From the NCBI GenBank assembly GCA_963837285.1, contig CAWIMS010000005.1, positions 62,001 to 126,000 on the forward strand: a DNA stretch of 64,000 bases, written 5' to 3'. This DNA is from Planosporangium sp963837285 (lineage in GTDB: Bacteria; Actinomycetota; Actinomycetes; Mycobacteriales; Micromonosporaceae). A program made the translations under genes and the position numbers. Under the pieces are notes generated by a model. The model was not told the origin of the DNA. It did no database searches and saw only the letters and a program-made list of their open reading frames with translations. Each line of letters begins with the position of its first letter. Positions within the stretch are counted from its first letter, which is position 1. Positions 58,736 through 64,000 of the stretch are shown here, piece after piece.

Positions 58736-58908
58736 CCCACGTCAGCGACCGGGCCGCCGCCGGCGGCGTGGACCATCTCGGCGAACAACGCCAGGGCCGC
58801 GCGCAGGTACGGTTCCCCGGCCAGGGCGTCGCGCAGCTGGTCGGCATAACTGGCCGCGACCGTGTCGTAGGAGATCCGGGTGTCTGCCAACCACCTGTCC
58901 GCGGTCAT
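58730..58908 (-). pseudogene. SAM-dependent methyltransferase, N-terminal fragment
   Basis: From ATG 58908: DTRISYDTVAASYADQLRDA, ALALFAEMVHAAGGGPVADV and GCGPGHV (SAM motif I). It ends right after motif I, where the IS256 fragment lies on the other strand, so about 150 C-terminal residues are missing. Confidence 0.7.
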
Positions 58909-59054
58909 GGTCCGACACGGTATCGCCTGATGAGGATCGCCACGTACCGCGGTGGGGCCGTGCAATGACCGCATGGTTGGAGATAGCGGCGTCGTACCGC
59001 TCGAGTCCCTCGCCGGCATCCGCACATGCTGCGGACGGGGCCACTTCGCCGACC

Positions 59055-59561
59055 TCAAAGCTGGATGGCGCGCACCTGCGCGTTCAGCGCACGGTCGGGG
59101 CTGACGTGGGTCGAGTAGAGCGGGCCGCATGGTGTTGCGGCCAGCCGCAGTGCCAGTTCGAGCAGGTTGATTTCGAGAAGGTTGACCTGGTTGCCACGCC
59201 AGGCGTCGGCGAGGAAGGTGAACTCGTTCATGATGCCGACCACGCTGCGGTTGGCGGTCGCGGCGGTGCGCCACTGGCGCATCTGCTCCCGCTCGGCGGC
59301 GATGATCGGGCCGGGTACGCCGTGCGCGGCCAGGACGGTGGCGATCTGTTCACCCGCCCGGGCGGGCAGGGTGGCCGCAGGGGCCAGCGGCATCAGCACC
59401 GGCAGCAGTGTGGCCTCGTTGACCAGTAGCGCGACCTCCGGCCGCCAGCGCAGCGCGTTGGCGTACCAGGGGCCCAGCATGGTGGTCGACTGGTCAGCCT
59501 CGCCCAAGGTCGGCCTACCGATCCGGTCGAGCAGCCGTTTCGTCGCGCGCAGGACGAGCAT
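59055..59561 (-). CDS. DUF6933 family protein
   Basis: 168 residues from ATG 59561: MLVLRATKRLLDRIGRP, LGPWYANALRWRPEVALLVN, ATLLPVLMPLAPAATL, NRSVVGIMNEFTFLAD and LAATPCGPLYSTHVSPDRAL. This is a widespread plasmid/chromosome-borne actinobacterial family of unknown function with no catalytic motif recognisable. Intact; divergent from the UPF0158 gene. Confidence 0.8.
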   Translation of the reverse strand: MLVLRATKRLLDRIGRPTLGEADQSTTMLGPWYANALRWRPEVALLVNEATLLPVLMPLAPAATLPARAGEQIATVLAAHGVPGPIIAAEREQMRQWRTAATANRSVVGIMNEFTFLADAWRGNQVNLLEINLLELALRLAATPCGPLYSTHVSPDRALNAQVRAIQL

Positions 59562-59695
59562 GCGACCATCCTGCCGCGATGCGGCAGCCCGCCGCTGCGA
59601 GGCCTGTTGCCGCCGGCGTGACGGACGCCCGCGGTCGGCTCGGTGGCGGGGTCGGCGACCGAGCCAGGCGGTGCGGGCGGATCTATGCTGGCGCC

Positions 59696-60172
59696 GTGTT
59701 GGACCTGACCACGCTCGACCTGGATGAGATCGCCATCGCTCTAGCCGACCAGACCGACTACGAGCATTGCTGGCTGATCAACCAGCAGACAGGCGAGATC
59801 GTGTTCTGGACCCGGGACACCGGCATCGACGGCCACCACCCGATCGACCTCGACGACCTCGACCCGGACCTGCTTGGCATCGACCCGCTGCCGTCGCACG
59901 TCTGGTATCGGGACATGGCCGACTTCGCCGACCAGATCAACGATGACCACGCCGCGCGCCGGCTGATCCGGGCCATCCAGGGCAGGGGCGCCTTCCGCCG
60001 GTTCAAGGACGAACTTCACGAGGAGGACCCCGAGCTGCTGCCGGTCTGGTACGCCTTCCGCGACAACCGCGCCAACCGCCGCGCGGTCGAGTGGCTGCTC
60101 GACCACGCGCTCATCGATCAAGACACCGCCGACAGCTTCCTCGACAACCACCCCGACCCCAAACTGCCCTGA
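59696..60172 (+). CDS. UPF0158 family protein
   Basis: 158 residues from GTG 59696 (TTG 59699 is the alternative). The pattern LDEIAIALADQTDYEHCWLI, TGEIVFWTRD, WYRDMADFADQINDDHAARR, LIRAIQGRGAFRRFKDEL and LLPVWYAFRDNRANRRAVEW is standard UPF0158. The family is acidic, cytoplasmic and of unknown function. Intact. Confidence 0.85.
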   Translation: MLDLTTLDLDEIAIALADQTDYEHCWLINQQTGEIVFWTRDTGIDGHHPIDLDDLDPDLLGIDPLPSHVWYRDMADFADQINDDHAARRLIRAIQGRGAFRRFKDELHEEDPELLPVWYAFRDNRANRRAVEWLLDHALIDQDTADSFLDNHPDPKLP

Positions 60173-60439
60173 CACGCACCGGTCAGACAGTGCAACGCGA
60201 TGTCCGAAAAGGCGCGCACATCTGCCGCGACCTGCGCGCGTCGTGGTCTGATTGCGGTAGCGCACCGTTGCCGCATCGGGCCACCGTGTCACGCCCGTTG
60301 CACCCGATGCCACACCCGAGTTCCCATCCGGGGCCTCGCCGCTGGGCCGCTGATTGCCAACGTTGCATTACGCGCGGCCACCGAAAGCCCAACCATGCAC
60401 CTCAACCTCGGCGTACCGGTTCGGAGCCAGCACGGCGCG

Positions 60440-60826
60440 CGCCTGATCCGGGTCTGATGCAGCAGTAGCACTGCCGCGCCGAGCCAGACAGTGCCGTCAT
60501 CGGGCAACAACGGCCCGTACGCGATCAGGTTGTCCCTATCGGCGGAAACGGTCGGCTCGGCGTCCCCGTCCGGTCCGAGGCCGAGCACCAGGTAGCGGTT
60601 GCCGCCGGCCCGGCCTCCAGGAAAATCCCACATGGTACGAGCAAGCACGTTGCGCCATCGACGCAGCTGCACATCCCGGTACACCCCGGCCTGGTAGTTG
60701 GGCTCGTCGAAGGCGAACGCGCGGGCCGCGGCGGATCGGGCAGGTCGACGATATGCACGCTGCCTATGGGGTGTCGCCATAGTCGGCGAAGGTCGGACCG
60801 CGGGCGATCATCTCTGCCGCTGTCAT
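60440..60826 (-). pseudogene. YciI-like protein, frameshifted and truncated
   Basis: From ATG 60826: MTAAEMIARGPTFADYGDTP, then a frame change near 60765, IGSVHIVDLPDP, a second change near 60725, FAFDEPNYQAGVYRDVQLRR and NRYLVLGLGPDGDAEPTVSA, LIAYGPLLPDDGTVWLGAAV. The EPNYQAGVY and YGPLL patterns suggest the YciI-like ferredoxin fold. The C-terminus is missing after about 60440. Confidence 0.5.
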
Positions 60827-61182
60827 CGCGCACCTACGTCGGCGCGCCATCACAGCCCGTAGTCGACCCGTTCACGTGGACGCCTGCTCTCTGGGTGCCT
60901 GGTCCAGAGATACCGCAAGTGCATCCCGGTCTCTTCTCGTTCGTGCTGACTACCCGGAACATCGGAACCCCGGGTTGGGCCAGGGCCGCCAGCGGCTAGT
61001 CGTGGCATCGGCTGCCAGGAGCGCGAGATCCGCCCCTGCTCGAGTCCGATGACGGAGTCGCGGGACGCCGCGGTGCCGCGCCGATATGCGCGGCCATCGA
61101 GGACATGATCGACATGATCAACCCGTGTAGATGGGATCGTTCTCGAGAACGCGCGTGGGGTTGCCCGAACTTCGCGGGCGAC
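60827..61182. other. Intergenic region without supported gene
   Basis: Between the YciI-like remnant and the sigma-factor 3' end. Only unsupported short frames are seen; no repeat or clear hairpin. Confidence 0.5.
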
Positions 61183-62139
61183 TCAGGCCGGCAGGTTCGC
61201 GGGCAGGCCGTAGTTGGTGAGGTCGGCGGACAGGAACGCCACGATCTGGGCCACTCGCCCGTTCTGGATGGTGAGGACGTCGAGCCCGCCCGGAATGTAG
61301 GCGCCGGCGGCGTCGTCCCACAGGTAGGTGCCGAATGCGAGCTGGCCGTTTGCCGATGTCGGTAGGAACCGCCACCGCGACCGTAGCGGCCCTTCGGCGA
61401 GGAACACCCGGATGGCATCGGGTCCGTGGTACCACTCGAGCAGTGGAGGCATCGAGTATCGGACGTCGTCGGTGAGCATGGCGACGATCGCGTCGACGTC
61501 GCCGGCTTGCCACGCGTTGATCCAGCGGGTGACGATCTCCTCGATGCCGTCCGGGCCGAGGTCGCGAAGGACGCTCTGCTGGCTGACGCCGGTGGTGTCG
61601 ATGACCTTGCGGGCCCGCTGCAGCGCGCTGTTCACCGAAGCGGTGGAGGTATCGAGCTGGTCGGCGACCTCGGCGGCGGAGAACCCAAGCACCTCGCGCA
61701 GGATGAGCACGGCCCGTTGGAGGGCGGACAGGCGTTGCAAGGCGGCGACGAACGCGAGTTCGACGCTTTCCCGCGCGAGATAGGTCGTCTCTGGTGACTG
61801 GTCGGGGTAGGGCTCCAGCCAGCTGATCTCCGTGTCGGGGGTTCCGGGCAGGGCATCGAAGGGCAGCTCACGGCGGCCTCTACGTTCGAGGGCGGACAGG
61901 CAGCGGTTCGTCGCGATCTTGTACAGCCAGGCTCGGACGAAGCCGCGGCCGTCGAGCCCGCCGACACCGCGCCACGCACGGACGAGGGAGTCCTGCACCG
62001 CGTCCTCGGCGTCGTGGAGAGATCCGAGCATCCGGTAGCAGTGCGCCAACAGCTCACCACGGTACGGGCCGACCAGCCGTTCGAAGGCCGCGGCGTCGCC
62101 CGACCGCGCGGCGTCCAGAACGTCGGCCGGTGCGCTCAT
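61183..62139 (-). CDS. ECF-like sigma factor with SnoaL C-terminal domain (SigJ/TIGR02960-like)
   Basis: 318 residues from ATG 62139. Region 2 (FERLVGPYRGELLAHCYRML, DAEDAVQDSLVRAWRGVGG, RAWLYKIATNRCLSALERRG), region 4 (LSALQRAVLILREVLGFSAA, EVADQLDTSTASVNSALQRA) and a C-terminal SnoaL/NTF2 domain (WINAWQAGDVDAIVAMLTDD, DVLTIQNGRVAQIVAFLSAD). The SnoaL tail replaces a separate anti-sigma factor in such groups and modulates activity. It is transcribed divergently from a SnoaL-like/sigma-like/MFS operon 76 bp away, a plausible target. Confidence 0.9.
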   Translation of the reverse strand: MSAPADVLDAARSGDAAAFERLVGPYRGELLAHCYRMLGSLHDAEDAVQDSLVRAWRGVGGLDGRGFVRAWLYKIATNRCLSALERRGRRELPFDALPGTPDTEISWLEPYPDQSPETTYLARESVELAFVAALQRLSALQRAVLILREVLGFSAAEVADQLDTSTASVNSALQRARKVIDTTGVSQQSVLRDLGPDGIEEIVTRWINAWQAGDVDAIVAMLTDDVRYSMPPLLEWYHGPDAIRVFLAEGPLRSRWRFLPTSANGQLAFGTYLWDDAAGAYIPGGLDVLTIQNGRVAQIVAFLSADLTNYGLPANLPA

Positions 62140-62223
62140 GGGACCCATCTTGCCCTAGCCCCGATGAGTTTGCCGATCAGCGCGGGTTCCATCCCTGACA
62201 CCAACCGCACGAGGAGGAACGGC

Positions 62224-62658
62224 ATGAGCGATGAGCAGCAGATCCGGGCGCTGATCGAGGCCTGGGCGATCGCCGCGCACGACGGCGACCTGGCCACCGT
62301 GTTGGCAGACCACGCACCGGACATCGTCATGTTCGACGTGCCGCCTCCCAATCAGGGGGTGCGGGGGATCGACGCCTACCGCGACACTTGGCCGCCGTTC
62401 TTCGAGTGGCAGGCCAGCGGAGCGGTGTTCGAGATCGAGTCGCTGGTTGTCACGGCCGACACCGAGGTCGCCTTCGCCTACGCGCTGCTGCGCTGCGGAA
62501 CCGCGACCGACCTTGCTCGTGACCCCGAGCAGCGCCTGCGGCTGACTCTCGGCCTCCGCAAGACCGGCGGCCGCTGGATCGTGACCCACGAACACCACTC
62601 CTTCCCCGACACAACCGGCCCGGACGCGACACCCTCGTCCGACTTGGCGCGGTCATGA
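62224..62658 (+). CDS. SnoaL-like (NTF2 fold) protein, SgcJ/EcaC type
   Basis: 144 residues from ATG 62224 (GAGGAGGAAC upstream). EQQIRALIEAWAIAAHDGDL, HAPDIVMFDVPPPNQGVRG, WQASGAVFEIESLVVTADTE and LTLGLRKTGGRWIVTHEHHS fit the SgcJ/EcaC-type NTF2 family. The fold may bind a small ligand or act as a ketosteroid-isomerase-like enzyme; substrate unknown. Stop overlaps the next start by ATGA. Confidence 0.85.
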   Translation: MSDEQQIRALIEAWAIAAHDGDLATVLADHAPDIVMFDVPPPNQGVRGIDAYRDTWPPFFEWQASGAVFEIESLVVTADTEVAFAYALLRCGTATDLARDPEQRLRLTLGLRKTGGRWIVTHEHHSFPDTTGPDATPSSDLARS

Positions 62659-63038
62659 GGAAGAACTGGCTGGCCGCCGCGTGGGCGCACTGGTTCCGGG
62701 CCAAACCGCTCGTGCCCGACGCCGCCTTCCAGGGCATGAACGAGCCCTACCCCGGGCACTGGCGTCGATTCCCCGAACCCTGGCCGAGTGCTCCGACCGG
62801 CGAACCTGATGCGGATGCGCGAACGACCCAGCACCACGCGGCAGTAGAGGCTGCGTTTGCCGGGCTACCGGCGCTTTGGCGGCACATCGTCTTGGCGCGC
62901 TACCTTGCGCGCTGCGACGACCAGCAGGTGGCCGCGGACCTTGGTCTCACCGTGAAGCAGGTGCGCAACCTCCTCGCCCGCGCCCGGGCCGCCGTGCGAG
63001 ACGAGCTTGACCGGGCACGGACGGACGGTCCCCGATGA
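62655..63038 (+). CDS. Sigma-70 region 4-like HTH protein
   Basis: 127 residues from ATG 62655. The C-terminal half (VEAAFAGLPALWRHIVLARY, DDQQVAADLGLTVKQVRNLL, ARARAAVRDELDRA) is a sigma region 4 helix-turn-helix without any region 2. The N-terminus has Trp-rich segments (AAWAHWFRAKPLV) of unknown role. It may be a DNA-binding regulator of the operon. Coupled by ATGA to both neighbours. Confidence 0.75.
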   Translation: MRKNWLAAAWAHWFRAKPLVPDAAFQGMNEPYPGHWRRFPEPWPSAPTGEPDADARTTQHHAAVEAAFAGLPALWRHIVLARYLARCDDQQVAADLGLTVKQVRNLLARARAAVRDELDRARTDGPR

Positions 63039-64000
63039 GCGCGGTACCCGACCACGAGCAGCCGCGTCCGGGCGGCCTAGCCCGGCGGTTGCGGCCGCTG
63101 CAGGTCGGCTCCGGGCTGCAGGGCCTCATGTTGTGGGTTCCGGTGGAGAAGCTGTTCCAGACCCAGATCGGGTTCGACGCCGCCGCGATTGCGGTCATGG
63201 CGGCCGCCTACGCCGCCGTCGTCCCGCTGCTCGAAGTGCCCTCCGGCATCCTCGCGGACCGATGGAGCCGCTCGGGCATCCTGATCATCTCCAGTGCCGC
63301 GGCCGCGACCAGTGCCCTGATCGGCGGGCTGAGCCACAACGTCGCGACCTACATCGTCGCCGCGTTGATCCTCGGGGTCTACTTCGCGATGAACTCCGGC
63401 ACCGTCGACAGCGTCGTCTACGACACGGTGATCGAGGAGACCGGCTCGGCCGATACGTACGAACGGTGGATCGGGCGGGTACGCGTCGTCGAAAGCGCCG
63501 CGTTCACCACCAGCGCGCTGACCGGCGGGCTACTCGCCGGCGCGACCTCACCGCGGCTGACCTACTTTCTCACCATCCCGTTCGGGCTCGCCTCGATCAT
63601 CGCATTCAGCCGCTTCCGGGAACCGCGCCTGCACCGCGCCGCCGAACCACTCGCCCTCCGCCACCACGTCGCCACCACGTTCGGCGCCATGACCCGGATC
63701 CCCAGCGTGCGCCGGGTGCTCCTGCTCGCCGCGCTCACCGCCCTGCTGTCCCAAGCAGTATTCGAGTTCGGACCGCTATGGCTGGTCGCCCTGCACGCCC
63801 CCGCCGCCGCGTTCGGACCCTACTGGGCGCTGCTCGTCGCGACCCTGGGCGCCGGCGGCTACCTCGCCACACGACTGCACCTCGGCCGCCGTTCCACCGC
63901 CCTCGCAGTCGCCGCAGTCCTCGCCGGTGCGCCTATTCTGCTGGCCACCAGCCACGCGGTGGTCGCGGCCGCGGCCGCCCAAACCGTGCTGCAACTGACC
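63035..64000 (+). CDS. MFS transporter (runs off the window)
   Basis: 322 codons are visible with no stop before the window end. After a polar start (MSAVPDHEQPRPGGLARRL) come at least nine hydrophobic segments, with the family motif A loop VPSGILADRWSRSGILIISS (about residues 66-85) and MNSGTVDSVVYDTVIEETGS. It is an efflux-type major facilitator protein; substrate unknown. Coupled by ATGA to the sigma-like gene, suggesting regulation by it or by the divergent SnoaL-tailed sigma factor. Confidence 0.85.
   Translation, partial: MSAVPDHEQPRPGGLARRLRPLQVGSGLQGLMLWVPVEKLFQTQIGFDAAAIAVMAAAYAAVVPLLEVPSGILADRWSRSGILIISSAAAATSALIGGLSHNVATYIVAALILGVYFAMNSGTVDSVVYDTVIEETGSADTYERWIGRVRVVESAAFTTSALTGGLLAGATSPRLTYFLTIPFGLASIIAFSRFREPRLHRAAEPLALRHHVATTFGAMTRIPSVRRVLLLAALTALLSQAVFEFGPLWLVALHAPAAAFGPYWALLVATLGAGGYLATRLHLGRRSTALAVAAVLAGAPILLATSHAVVAAAAAQTVLQLT

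Overview
The window is 64 kb of very GC-rich DNA with short intergenic gaps, ATGA start/stop overlaps and many GTG starts. A MshC-like (mycothiol-type) ligase and families such as TIGR03085, DUF5994, DUF6933 and UPF0158 point to an actinobacterium. Micromonosporaceae or a relative is my inference; no rRNA or tRNA is present to settle it. The sequence mixes intact housekeeping and stress genes with an unusual amount of gene debris.

Layout. (1) 0-3.6 kb: a sulfur cassette (MBL/rhodanese, rhodanese-DUF2892, TSUP exporter, MshC-like ligase). (2) 3.7-13.05 kb, minus strand: the ruins of a four-gene Wadjet (JetABCD) plasmid-defence locus of the DUF2397/DUF2398/SMC/DUF2399 kind. jetA is split by a ~5.15-kb insertion carrying two overlapping tyrosine recombinases (Tn554-like), and that insertion itself contains a complete IS3-family element with a GTA target duplication exactly at the recombinase start codon. 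jetB is fused to the last part of jetC by a deletion, and jetC and jetD are frameshifted. (3) 13-28.6 kb: small envelope/stress genes (GSP17M-like, PRC-barrel, STAS), IS6 and IS5-type remnants, a tandem muconolactone-isomerase-like gene coupled to an SDR, a frameshifted integrase, a DUF2231-Rieske fusion, a CBS-pair protein, an oxidoreductase fused head-on to a truncated alcohol dehydrogenase, and a cation exchanger. (4) 28.9-34.9 kb: a graveyard of transposase and gene fragments, including an IS1634 fragment whose 5' part is inverted.

(5) 35-58.3 kb: a stress/dormancy-type island: alpha/beta hydrolase, PfaD/nitronate-monooxygenase-like protein, GlsB, SigB/F-type sigma factor, CorA, two DUF5994 proteins, LapA-like protein, N5-(carboxyethyl)ornithine-synthase-like protein, glutamate decarboxylase, MgtA-type P-ATPase, and an overlapping operon of an NAD(P)H/Fe-S oxidoreductase, pyruvate:ferredoxin oxidoreductase and a dihydroorotate-dehydrogenase-like protein, then CsbD. 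Acid resistance, Mg2+ uptake and low-oxygen pyruvate oxidation suggest a hypoxia/survival programme (inference). Many conserved genes here carry single-base frameshifts, essentially all +1, so insertion-type sequence error must be considered. (6) 58.3-64 kb: gene fragments, DUF6933, UPF0158, a SigJ/TIGR02960-like sigma factor with a SnoaL tail, and a divergent operon of SnoaL-like protein, region-4-only sigma-like protein and MFS transporter that runs off the window.
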